Source: Bermanella sp034112325 (GTDB taxonomy: Bacteria > Pseudomonadota > Gammaproteobacteria > Pseudomonadales > Oceanobacteraceae). Taken from it: a stretch of 64,000 nt of DNA. The DNA is taken from positions 1 through 64,000 of the forward strand of contig JAWUVO010000108.1 in assembly GCA_034112325.1 (NCBI GenBank), given 5' to 3'. Below are positions 44,937 to 52,315 of the stretch, in pieces. The notes under the pieces are model-generated. The model worked only from the letters and a program-made list of their open reading frames with translations. It was not told the origin of the DNA and did no database searches. Every line of letters starts with the position of its first letter. Position 1 is the stretch's first letter. The position numbers and the translations under genes are program-made.

Positions 44937-45658
44937 ATTTCCAGTTCTTTAATTGGTAGTGGTTTGGTCTTAGTAGTCACTGGCGTCATCAAACTGCTCC
45001 TCGGGGGCTTGTGGTTGGGGCAGTGCTTTACTTGATATTGCAGTTGGATAGTCTGTGCTTGTGAATTCTGGGTAATGATAATACTTTTTGTAATGTTTTC
45101 TCGGCGGTCCATTCCAGGGTGCCAAAAATGTAAGGTGTAGGTGCCACTGGGAATATTGTCGATAATTGCTACCTGACTATCAAATTGAGCGTGTAATGGT
45201 GTGTCGACAACGAGCACAAAACCCAGCATCCAATCGTGAATATTACAGCCTAACGAGACCTGTCCAGTGTTACTAAAAGCACGACTGGGGATTTTTTGGT
45301 CAAAATAAAGTGGTAATTCAAAGGCATTGTTTTTTGAAAAAGAATAAACGTGATGAGCCACGTCATCTTTATTGGGGAAGGTAACATTGACGTTCCGCTG
45401 AACAACCTTCACATAAGGAGAAAATTGTAGGTTTTGCTGGGCCATTTCCGGCGTGCTGGAATGTCGAGACGGCATTTTGTCGCTGCCATTGCCGGTTAAG
45501 TAAACCACTGATACCTGGCTGTTAGGCAAAGAACTTCCATCGGCCGTTTTTACTGAGACGGTGAGGGTGGCTGCGGCAGTGCTTAGGTCGCTGTTTAATA
45601 GTAGGGTTGCCACAAACAGGCTGAGGCCAAATCTCTTTTTAATGCGTTTAAAAATCAC
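44915..45658 (-). CDS. Exported cupredoxin-like protein (often labelled methylamine utilization protein)
   Basis: The protein has 247 residues from a GTG at 45656-45658 with aagga 10 bases upstream; a further in-frame GTG at 45688 has no such site. Signal peptide about 1-30. The sequence DDVAHHVYSFSKNNAFELPL, then VSLGCNIHDWMLGFVLVVDT carries His, Cys, His and Met spaced as in type-1 copper sites. Expected to be a periplasmic electron carrier or copper-binding protein. In related operons a sensor or cyclase gene often follows the outer-membrane gene; it is missing here. Confidence 0.7.
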   Translation of the reverse strand: MIFKRIKKRFGLSLFVATLLLNSDLSTAAATLTVSVKTADGSSLPNSQVSVVYLTGNGSDKMPSRHSSTPEMAQQNLQFSPYVKVVQRNVNVTFPNKDDVAHHVYSFSKNNAFELPLYFDQKIPSRAFSNTGQVSLGCNIHDWMLGFVLVVDTPLHAQFDSQVAIIDNIPSGTYTLHFWHPGMDRRENITKSIIITQNSQAQTIQLQYQVKHCPNHKPPRSSLMTPVTTKTKPLPIKELEIWLAKTK

Positions 45659-45710
45659 GTGGGACCAGTCCTTTGTAGTTGGGGCCACTAGAAAGTATAG
45701 CAGTCATATA

Positions 45711-45725
45711 ATCAAGGGGTCAGAT
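45711..45725. repeat. Right RAYT-associated repeat (inverse of the left copy)
   Basis: The sequence atcaaggggtcagat is the reverse complement of the left copy apart from one C. Together they bracket the two-gene GC-rich unit (about 2.1 kb). Confidence 0.65.
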
Positions 45726-45729
45726 TACA

Positions 45730-45948
45730 CCTCATCAGGAATATTTACGGCTTGATACTGATCATATTAAGCGACAAACAGCATATCGGAAATTAATTAA
45801 AGGACTAATGCCTGATTTTGAATTAAAAATATCAATGAAGCACTGCAAAAAGAATGGGTGATGGGTGACGACAAATTTAAACGGATAATTGAAGATAAAA
45901 TAGGCGTTAGACTTAATCGACATGGCGGCGATCGTAAGTCTCTAACGT
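45730..45948 (+). pseudogene. Remnant of a REP-associated tyrosine transposase (Y1_Tnp, C-terminal part)
   Basis: Frame one reads PHQEYLRLDTDHIKRQTAYR, then KLIKGLMPDFELK; after one lost base in an A-run near 45825 the next frame reads NINEALQKEWVMGDDKFKRI, then IEDKIGVRL and HGGDRKS. These are the C-terminal blocks of RAYT proteins (RQxxYRxLF, IRxAxxxxxxLGxxxF, GGDR). The catalytic His-x-His and Tyr part is gone, so it is inactive. Confidence 0.75.
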
Positions 45949-46026
45949 TTTTAGGGGATCAAGTACTCCACCCCCTTGATTGGAATGATGTGTTATGTGC
46001 CTTGTAAAGTGATTTTACTTAGAATA

Positions 46027-46044
46027 TAGTTACCATGATAACTA
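46027..46044. promoter_or_regulatory. Probable MarR operator
   Basis: The dyad tagtta-ccatga-taacta is a perfect 6-bp inverted repeat, 23 bp upstream of the first start of an operon that contains a marR gene. Size and symmetry fit MarR-family operators; autoregulation is inferred. Confidence 0.5.
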
Positions 46045-46067
46045 AATTTTAAGCAAAGGATATATTT

Positions 46068-46358
46068 ATGAATGAGCATATGTTTATTTTTGCCAAGATA
46101 ACACCAAAACCAAAATACTTTGAGGTATCAAAAGAAGCTATTAAAGACATTATATTGCAGACTCGAAATGAATCTGGGTGCCTAGAGTTCACACTTCATG
46201 AAGACGGAGTTGGTAGTTTGTGCTTATACGAAGAATGGATTGATAACAATGCTTTGAAACTTCACCATGAAATGGATTATACAAAAGCTGTTTTTGATGC
46301 TTACAGCGATTGGCTAGCAACTCCTCCTGAAATTTCTAAACTTAAGAAACTAGCCTAA
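46068..46358 (+). CDS. Antibiotic biosynthesis monooxygenase (ABM)/quinol monooxygenase-like protein
   Basis: The protein has 96 residues; ribosome site aaagga 9 bases upstream. The ABM pattern is clear: FIFAKITPKPKYFEVSKEAI, then RNESGCLEFTLHED, then LYEEWIDNNALKLHHE. These small dimeric proteins oxidise quinols or degrade reactive small molecules without cofactors. It is 8 bp before the marR gene and in the same operon. Confidence 0.85.
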   Translation: MNEHMFIFAKITPKPKYFEVSKEAIKDIILQTRNESGCLEFTLHEDGVGSLCLYEEWIDNNALKLHHEMDYTKAVFDAYSDWLATPPEISKLKKLA

Positions 46359-46366
46359 AGGTAAAT

Positions 46367-46798
46367 ATGTTTTTCCTAAAAGAACTTCCAACAAAAGCAA
46401 TGCTTGATAAATACACAAGTGATTTAACAAGTGGTGAGAAGAGCTCAATAACTGAAGCTCTTAGCATAATGCGACAAGCAAGCATTCTAGTAAGAAATAT
46501 AGAAACCTATTTCTCTGCTCATGAACTTTCGCAACTAAGGTTTTTAATACTCATTGTTATTGATCGCGAGCCCGACAGAACCAGCCTCTATGCGCATGAA
46601 ATAGCATCACGTTTAGACGTATCAAGGCCAGTATTAACAAGGACGTTAAAAAGATTAATTGAGGATGGTTTACTGACTTCGAGTAATGACAAAACCGATA
46701 AAAGGGCAAAAAAAATTGCACTGACAAAAAAAGGGATTACTTGCTTATCCGAGGTTCTTCCTGGATATTTCAATGAAATAAGAAATTCAATGGGGTAA
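46367..46798 (+). CDS. MarR-family transcriptional regulator
   Basis: The protein has 143 residues. Winged helix: LYAHEIASRLDVSRPVLTRT with LKRLIEDGLLTSS, then DKRAKKIALTKKG, the wing typical of MarR. It lies between the ABM gene and a small membrane protein, 2 bp from the latter. It probably represses its own operon through the dyad at 46027 in response to a phenolic or quinone ligand. Confidence 0.9.
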   Translation: MFFLKELPTKAMLDKYTSDLTSGEKSSITEALSIMRQASILVRNIETYFSAHELSQLRFLILIVIDREPDRTSLYAHEIASRLDVSRPVLTRTLKRLIEDGLLTSSNDKTDKRAKKIALTKKGITCLSEVLPGYFNEIRNSMG

Positions 46799-46800
46799 AT

Positions 46801-47004
46801 ATGAAGAAAAAAATATTTAGGGTTATTTTAACTTGGGCGTGTGTTTATCCTATTGTGACATTACTAATTTTTACACTCACAACCCTAAATTTTCAATTAC
46901 CCTTATGGCTACAAACTTTGGCAATAACAACAATTTTAGTTCCTATCATGGTGCTAATGATTGCGCCGAAAGTAACTGTGACGATAGATAGAATAGCACA
47001 ATAG
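46801..47004 (+). CDS. Small two-helix membrane protein
   Basis: The protein has 67 residues with two hydrophobic helices (about 7-28 and 36-57) and a Pro between; similar in layout to DUF2798-type proteins, but I am not certain of the family. It is 2 bp after the marR stop and so in the same operon. Possibly a small efflux or membrane-stress protein. Confidence 0.6.
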   Translation: MKKKIFRVILTWACVYPIVTLLIFTLTTLNFQLPLWLQTLAITTILVPIMVLMIAPKVTVTIDRIAQ

Positions 47005-47009
47005 TCGGC

Positions 47010-47090
47010 ACACAACACTGCGCTAAAGGTGGGACTGCGTAGCAGTGCGGGCCGAGCCCGTAGGGGTAACCTTTGATTGCTTAGTTATAT
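47010..47090. other. attC-like imperfect dyad
   Basis: The ends acacaac and gttatat, inner arms aaaggt/accttt, and a GC-rich core with actgc-gta-gcagt and gggc-cga-gccc resemble an integron attC site. End boxes match the RYYYAAC/GTTRRRY consensus only partly. It could also act as a terminator between convergent genes. Confidence 0.4.
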
Positions 47091-47096
47091 ATGCGG

Positions 47097-47513
47097 TTAC
47101 ATTTCTGGTTCAAAAAAAGCCATTATTTCAGCTGTTGTCATTTCCTTGGTTTCATTTGAAAAGCAGTAGTAGGTGGGTCGCATGTCACTAAAGTACTGCA
47201 TATCCATCTCCAGTCCTTCCAAGTTTGAAAACATCCCAACTGGCATATTATATTCGCCGCTTTCTTTGAATTTATAAAACAAGTGAGTTCCACACTCGGT
47301 ACAAAAACCACGAGATGCCCAAGGTGATGATTCATACATTTTGACTTTATCATCTCCTTCTATTTTCACTTCCGTACCACACTTAACAGCAAAAAATGGT
47401 GCTCCACCCCAAGTTCGACATGATTGGCAATGGCACACCGTGAACTTAGGATTAACTTCCTCTGCAGTAATTTTTACAGTACCACAAAGGCAACTTGTTT
47501 CTGAATGCGACAT
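47097..47513 (-). CDS. GFA family zinc-binding protein
   Basis: The protein has 138 residues. GFA (glutathione-dependent formaldehyde-activating-like) zinc ligands: SCLCGTVKI, CHCQSCRTWGGAPF and GFCTECGTHLFYKF. Family members bind glutathione adducts or act as simple metal-binding proteins; catalysis is doubtful for most. It is on the opposite strand to the MarR operon and flanked by attC-like dyads. Confidence 0.88.
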   Translation of the reverse strand: MSHSETSCLCGTVKITAEEVNPKFTVCHCQSCRTWGGAPFFAVKCGTEVKIEGDDKVKMYESSPWASRGFCTECGTHLFYKFKESGEYNMPVGMFSNLEGLEMDMQYFSDMRPTYYCFSNETKEMTTAEIMAFFEPEM

Positions 47514-47902
47514 TTTTATAACACCTTAGTTGATAACATATAACGCCTAGCATTTACGAAAGTTTTGTAGCGAGGCACAAGCAGAAAACCTTCTAAATAA
47601 CTCTGTGATTTACGCAACATACTTTTGTTACGTGTTTTTGTATAACTTTGACCATACATTCCAGTCATCCTCATTACGAAGGTAAACAAGTAACGGCAAA
47701 TACGCCAGTTCGCTTAAATATGGAACAGCCAGTATTTTTTTATAACTTCGATAATTTTCCGAGTAGTCAGTAAATATGTTGTTTATTACAACACTAGCAA
47801 CCTCAAGAGCCTCTCACTAGGTTCCCCATCGAAAATAAAACAAGCAGAAAAGCCCTTCCCATCGGGAGAAGTTCAAACCCCCTTGCTGGCACTTGTTGTA
47901 CA
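47514..47902. other. Intergenic region with attC-like dyad
   Basis: No gene. At 47538-47544 atataac (gttatat on minus) begins a structured stretch with arms gcctagc (47545) and gcgaggc (47570); gttacgt at 47637-47643 could be the other end. This resembles a cassette recombination site between the two GFA genes. The rest (47650-47900) shows nothing clear. Confidence 0.4.
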
Positions 47903-48298
47903 TTATTCGTGCGGGTGCTCATCGAATTGTTGTGCGTTGTCACCAATTTTGAACCAGCTTGGCTTTTCAGAAACGAATTCGTGAAATTTATTTTCGATTT
48001 CAAATTCAGTGTCTATACAGTTTGCATTTATTGGAAAAGAGTTCATTTCCGATAGTACTTCACCAAGTGAAGTACCGCAGACCGAACAAAAACATCGATC
48101 ATATTTATACGGTGGCTCTGCTTTAAAGGTGATTATTTTGTCTCGACCAGTAGTAATCTTGAATTTTTCAGATTTAACAAAAGCTAACGAGCTTGTCCCA
48201 ACTTTACGGCAGCGACTGCAATGACACATGCCCATCATGCTGGGCTTTTCTTCCAATTCGAATTGAACCGCTTCACAGCAACAGCTTCCTTTGATCAT
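47903..48298 (-). CDS. GFA family zinc-binding protein (second copy)
   Basis: The protein has 131 residues. Zinc ligands: GSCCCEAVQFEL, CHCSRCRKVGTSSL and RCFCSVCGTSLGE. It is not a close duplicate of the other GFA protein, so the two arrived or evolved separately. Upstream on minus is a canonical gttaggc box (48336-48342) and a ribosome site aagga. Function as for the family: probably thiol-adduct handling. Confidence 0.88.
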   Translation of the reverse strand: MIKGSCCCEAVQFELEEKPSMMGMCHCSRCRKVGTSSLAFVKSEKFKITTGRDKIITFKAEPPYKYDRCFCSVCGTSLGEVLSEMNSFPINANCIDTEFEIENKFHEFVSEKPSWFKIGDNAQQFDEHPHE

Positions 48299-48620
48299 CT
48301 TGGCTCCTTTAATAGATATTACTTGTTTTGTCAGAGCCTAACATAAGGCTGTATATTTAAACAGTATTTGGTGTGCTTGACAGTTTATTTTACGTCGTAA
48401 AATTTATTATAATCCATACGATTTATAGTAATTTCTTCAGTTTTCTAAATTCGCATATTTATTTATATTCAGATTCACCAGTACTGCATATATACAAACC
48501 AGGGCCCACTATGAATAATCACCGTGCCAAAGGCTTATCTCATGGCATTAAACGCTCTAGTCTTTTCATTTAGGATTTACATGGACAGCCATACTAGCGC
48601 TAGTAAGTCTGCACCAACTT
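48299..48620. other. Intergenic region with cassette-boundary-like box
   Basis: gcctaac at 48336-48342 fits the RYYYAAC box (gttaggc on minus), within a hairpin agcct...aggct. A perfect dyad ttttacg-t-cgtaaaa lies at 48388-48402. No gene is supported; a 66-codon frame at 48373-48573 lacks any family feature. Confidence 0.35.
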
Positions 48621-48649
48621 AAAATCTAGTACTTTAAGACTAGGTTTTT
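48621..48649 (+). terminator. Hairpin terminator, repeat copy B
   Basis: The arms aaatctagt and actaggttt (one wobble pair) are followed by a T-run. Same family as the hairpins at 37722 and 50054. Confidence 0.65.
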
Positions 48650-48650
48650 T

Positions 48651-48730
48651 ATGTCCGTAATAAAACCCACAAAACTGTGTCACCGCCACTTACGATTGCG
48701 ATGGATACTGCAACCTAACGACCCTGGTTG
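48651..48730 (+). pseudogene. RHS-repeat debris (copy B)
   Basis: tgtccgtaataaaacccaca matches the junction of copy A (ttttatatccgtaataaaaccc). After it one frame reads VTATYDCDGYCNLTTLVV then stop, a decayed YD repeat. Only about 80 bp remain. Confidence 0.55.
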
Positions 48731-48877
48731 TGTAAGGAGTACACTTCCTGAAATTTCCAATCATTAATAAGAATACTGCCTGCGATACAGTATGGATTAA
48801 ATACGTTTTAACTTGAATTCTGACTGGTTGGTCAGTATCTTGCGGCGCAAGTATATTAAAATATTGGATTTTTTAAA

Positions 48878-49936
48878 ATGAGACATATTATCCTGACCTT
48901 TTGGTTGGTTTTTTTTGGCGCACTGAGTAATGGATCTCCCTTAAAAGTGGCGTTTGTTTATGTTAGCCCTGTAGGTGATGCAGGGTGGAGCTATAGCCAT
49001 GAGCTCGCTCGACAACATGTTATTGAGGCATTTGGTGACGCTGTTGAAACTAAGATTATAGAATCTGTACCTGAAGGCCGTTCGGCAAGAGATGTGATTG
49101 CGGGCCTTGCCAAGAATAATGACATGGTATTCACAACATCCTGGGGGTATATGATCTCCACTGAACGTATTGCCGAACAGTATCCCAATGTTAAATTTGA
49201 GCATGCTACTGGCTTGCGCCGCGGAGATAACCTTTCAACCTATGCAACCCGAGCTTATCAGGCAAGATACTTGTCAGGCATGATTGCTGCTGAAAAAAGT
49301 AAAACCGAACGCCTTGGTTATGTAGCTGCATATGCAATACCTGAGGTTATTAGGGGGTTAAACGCTTTTACTCTAGGTGCTAAAAGCATCAAGCCCAATA
49401 TTCAGGTCGAGGTTCAATGGACTAATGCTTGGTTTGCGCCTATTAAATCAAGAAAATTAACTCTAGAACTAATTGATAACGGTGCAGATGTTATTGCGCA
49501 TCATGTGGACACCCCAACTCCTGTTGAAGTGGCACAAGAACGCGGTGTTCATGCCATTGGATACCATACAGATATGAGCGAGTTTGGACCCGACAGTCAT
49601 TTAGTTTCTGTGGTTCATGATTGGGGGGAAATATATGCCAACCGAATTCAAGCCGTTATGGATGGTACTTGGTCTGCGAAAGACCTTTGGCCAGGGCTTA
49701 AACAAAATACATCCCATCTTGCATCAATGAGCCCTCAACTTTCAGGCAGCATTGTAAACAAGGTGAATAGTAAAACAGCTGAGATCAAAGACGGTTCTTT
49801 TAATATTTTTTCAGGACCTATAAAGAATCACAAAGGTCGCTTGCGCGTCAAACCTGACAAAACTTTGAGTGATAATAAACTACTAAGGATGAACTGGTAT
49901 GTAGAGGGAATCATTGGCGATTTAAAATTCTATTAA
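48878..49936 (+). CDS. BMP-family periplasmic binding protein
   Basis: The protein has 352 residues. Signal peptide about 1-19 (GALSNGS). The basic membrane protein/PnrA-type fold is shown by VAFVYVSPVGDAGWSYSHEL, VFTTSWGYM, FEHATGLRRGDNLSTYATRA, YQARYLSGMIA and DVIAHHVDTPTPVEVAQERG. Such proteins bind nucleosides or autoinducer-like purines for an ABC importer or a sensor. No permease or ATPase gene is near. It lies between repeat copies B and C, so the gene sits in its own bracket of repeats. Confidence 0.85.
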   Translation: MRHIILTFWLVFFGALSNGSPLKVAFVYVSPVGDAGWSYSHELARQHVIEAFGDAVETKIIESVPEGRSARDVIAGLAKNNDMVFTTSWGYMISTERIAEQYPNVKFEHATGLRRGDNLSTYATRAYQARYLSGMIAAEKSKTERLGYVAAYAIPEVIRGLNAFTLGAKSIKPNIQVEVQWTNAWFAPIKSRKLTLELIDNGADVIAHHVDTPTPVEVAQERGVHAIGYHTDMSEFGPDSHLVSVVHDWGEIYANRIQAVMDGTWSAKDLWPGLKQNTSHLASMSPQLSGSIVNKVNSKTAEIKDGSFNIFSGPIKNHKGRLRVKPDKTLSDNKLLRMNWYVEGIIGDLKFY

Positions 49937-50025
49937 ATGATCATTAGCACCAAAATAAGTCAATGCCGCCAAGTAATGCGTCCACTTAGAGCGTGATTAT
50001 AAAATAGGTTATACAGTATGCTTTT

Positions 50026-50083
50026 AGGTTTAGACAAATCTCTACCAACGTCTAAACCTAGTCCTTTTAGATTGGGTTTTTAT
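50026..50083 (+). terminator. Hairpin terminator, repeat copy C, with an alternative upstream hairpin
   Basis: The terminator arms aaacctagtc (50054) and gattgggttt (50070) with T-run repeat the form of copies A and B. An overlapping hairpin aggtttagac (50026) with gtctaaacct (50050) uses the same aaacct bases, so the two folds exclude each other as in an attenuator. Confidence 0.6.
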
Positions 50084-50175
50084 GTTCGTAATAAAATCCA
50101 CACCACCAATAGAAAGCTCGAAGTTCGATGTTAATGGCGTCTCCACAGCTTACGCCCTCAGTGTCTATTAAAAGG
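50084..50175 (+). pseudogene. RHS-repeat debris (copy C)
   Basis: ttcgtaataaaatccacacc matches the junction of copy A. A following frame reads SSKFDVNGVSTAYALSVY then stop, RHS-like but out of frame with the junction. Confidence 0.5.
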
Positions 50176-50276
50176 CGTATCTTGACTCTATGATTTGATT
50201 CTTTTGCACCTTAGACTATATTTATAAATTGTAAATTATAAATTATTGATTTTTATCGTCATAATAAGGATATTGT

Positions 50277-50474
50277 ATGATTGACCAATTAGAAGAGCTT
50301 ATAGGGGCAGAAGACTTTGATTCTGCGGTAAAGGTTATTCCTACTTTGAAAGATCTGTTTCACGAAGTAAACGAAATAACTCGTACCTTAGACGATTTAA
50401 AATATATGCTGGACGAGCATGATCCAGATTGTCAAAGAAAGTTAGATGATATAAAAATTCTAGTAGTTGGTTAA
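50277..50474 (+). CDS. Small acidic helical protein
   Basis: The protein has 65 residues; ribosome site aagga 8 bases upstream. Acidic and fully helical (MIDQLEELIGAEDFDSAVKV, then LDDLKYMLDEHDPDC). No signal peptide, one Cys. Not recognised; the good ribosome site and codon pattern suggest it is real. Confidence 0.5.
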   Translation: MIDQLEELIGAEDFDSAVKVIPTLKDLFHEVNEITRTLDDLKYMLDEHDPDCQRKLDDIKILVVG

Positions 50475-50596
50475 TGATGTAAGATGAGTTTGTAGTGTAT
50501 GTTGTGCTGCAAGCTCTTTCGTTTAACCAACTATATTAATATTGAATTATTTGCACTTGAAGTGGTCAGATGCCTTATTAATATTGGAATAAAAAT

Positions 50597-51355
50597 ATGT
50601 TATCAACTAGTAAAGCCCCATTTAGCCAGTTTCCACTAAGCCAGTCACTTTTAAATAAGGCTTCATTAATTTGCCTGTTGTTATTTTCAGCATCGTCATT
50701 TTCTAGTGGTGCTCAAACCGTTCCCAGTATTTCATCTACCACACCTTCTTTACTAATCGCAGATTTTTCTACCGAGAACTTGAAAGATTGGCAGTCAAAA
50801 TCTTTTGTGGGTGAAACTAAATATACTATTGTACAAATAGATGAAAAAACGGCACTCAAGGCTCATAGTAAAAATTCGGCATCGGGCCTAGCTAAAGAGA
50901 CTCGTATAGATTTACTAAAAACACCGTTTGTTAACTGGTCTTGGAAAATTAATAATGGTTTGCCTGGTTTAAACGAAATTACAAAAGATGGTGATGATTA
51001 TGCCGCGCGACTTTATGTAGTAAAAAGTGGAGGATGGAAAGTTTGGAATACCATCGCTTTAAACTATGTTTGGTCTAGTAACCAGTCAGCAGGTAGTACA
51101 TGGAATAATGCCTTTGTAGGAGACAATGCAAAAATGTTTTCGGTAAAAGGAAAAGAAGCAACAGTTGGTGTTTGGGCCACAGAAAAGCGTAATGTATACC
51201 AAGATCTTATTTTAATGTTTGGCGATAAAGGCACCGATAAAGATAATCAAGAAGCGTATCGATATCTAGATGCTGTAGCATTAATGACCGACACCGACAA
51301 TAGCCAGTTAGAAGCTACCGCCTATTATTCAGATATTTATTTTAGTGCTGACTAA
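50597..51355 (+). CDS. DUF3047 exported protein
   Basis: The protein has 252 residues. Signal peptide about 1-40. Family features: LKDWQSKSFVGETKYTIV, VNWSWKINNGLPG, DDYAARLYVVKSGGWKVWN, LNYVWSS, AVALMTDTDNSQLEATAYYS. DUF3047 proteins are predicted beta-sandwich, lectin-like proteins of unknown role. It stands alone, 61 bp before the glutaredoxin gene. Confidence 0.88.
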   Translation: MLSTSKAPFSQFPLSQSLLNKASLICLLLFSASSFSSGAQTVPSISSTTPSLLIADFSTENLKDWQSKSFVGETKYTIVQIDEKTALKAHSKNSASGLAKETRIDLLKTPFVNWSWKINNGLPGLNEITKDGDDYAARLYVVKSGGWKVWNTIALNYVWSSNQSAGSTWNNAFVGDNAKMFSVKGKEATVGVWATEKRNVYQDLILMFGDKGTDKDNQEAYRYLDAVALMTDTDNSQLEATAYYSDIYFSAD

Positions 51356-51415
51356 TAATGTTAAAATATATATTGTAATGTAAATTCTAATGTAAATAAA
51401 AAATAAGAGAATTAT

Positions 51416-51775
51416 ATGGCTCGCTTAATCTTATCAGAAACTAATCTACATGAAAAAATAAAGTCTAAAGTTGGTGGTGGTCATCAAGACGTAATTGATG
51501 AGGTTGTACATGCCATTAGTCATAACGATGTAGTCGTGGTGGGTATGGGACAAAATCCTTTTTGTAGGTCTGCTAAAAAGAACTTAGATTCTAGCGGTGT
51601 TGAGTATCAGTATTTGGAATACGGTAGTTATTTTAGTCAGTGGAAGCCACGCTTAGCCTTAAAAATGTGGAGTGGTTGGGCAACCTTACCAATGATATTT
51701 GTGAAAGGGTCATTAATTGGTGGGAATCATGAATTGGCTAGATTACTTTCAACAGGTGAGCTTTCTAATATTTAA
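51416..51775 (+). CDS. Glutaredoxin-family protein
   Basis: The protein has 119 residues. The redox site is NPFCRSAKKNL with one Cys (monothiol type, CRSA instead of CPYC/CGFS), then ATLPMIFVKGSLIGGNHEL, the cis-Pro and GG glutathione-binding block. An N-terminal extension of about 35 residues precedes the fold. Expected role: glutathione-linked reduction or iron-sulfur handling. Confidence 0.82.
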   Translation: MARLILSETNLHEKIKSKVGGGHQDVIDEVVHAISHNDVVVVGMGQNPFCRSAKKNLDSSGVEYQYLEYGSYFSQWKPRLALKMWSGWATLPMIFVKGSLIGGNHELARLLSTGELSNI

Positions 51776-51838
51776 ACAACCTAACGCTTTAATAGTTATA
51801 ATACATGTTAAATTTTATTCTTTTATTTTAAGGAGTTT

Positions 51839-52315
51839 ATGATGAAAACAGATTTGTCCGCTGGTGACATAATGACAAAAAATGTATTAATGGCTTATGA
51901 GGGCTGGTCTATCAAGCGGCTCTCTCAGTTTTTAATAAAGAATAAAATAAGTGGTGTTCCGGTTATAGCAAGTGATCATAGCTTGGTGGGAGTTGTTACC
52001 TTATCAGACGTGGTTAAGTTTGAGAGTAAGTCACAAGCTGAAAAAAGTGAACTTCTGAATGAAGTCTACGCCGAATTTGTTGGTCGGCAGTACGATGATG
52101 ACTTGCAAGCTCAGATGATGTCTAAGGCTGGAGAAAATTGCACGGTTAACCAAATTATGACAAAACATGTTGTGCAGGTTGATGTGGCTACCAGCTTTCA
52201 AGAAGTAGCTTATATAATGTTGCAGAATGGTATTAGACGGGTGTTTGTTACAAAAAATAGCTTAATGAGTGGCGTGATTAGTGGCAGTAATATTTTAACC
52301 GCTATTGCAAAGTAG
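51839..52315 (+). CDS. Tandem CBS-domain protein
   Basis: The protein has 158 residues; ribosome site aaggag. Two CBS motifs: AGDIMTKNVLMAYEG with ISGVPVIASDHSLVGVVTLS, and VNQIMTKHVVQVDV with GIRRVFVTKNSLMSGVIS. Such pairs bind adenosine nucleotides. The stop meets the stop of the chemoreceptor gene head to head with no spacer. Confidence 0.9.
   Translation: MMKTDLSAGDIMTKNVLMAYEGWSIKRLSQFLIKNKISGVPVIASDHSLVGVVTLSDVVKFESKSQAEKSELLNEVYAEFVGRQYDDDLQAQMMSKAGENCTVNQIMTKHVVQVDVATSFQEVAYIMLQNGIRRVFVTKNSLMSGVISGSNILTAIAK

Noticed and set aside
48378..48413. ttgaca and tataat with a dyad in the spacer
   Set aside because: The spacer is 24 bp, too long for a sigma-70 promoter, and no gene follows closely.
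48373..48573. 66-codon frame after the GFA gene
   Set aside because: AT-rich, no ribosome site, no recognisable composition of a real protein.
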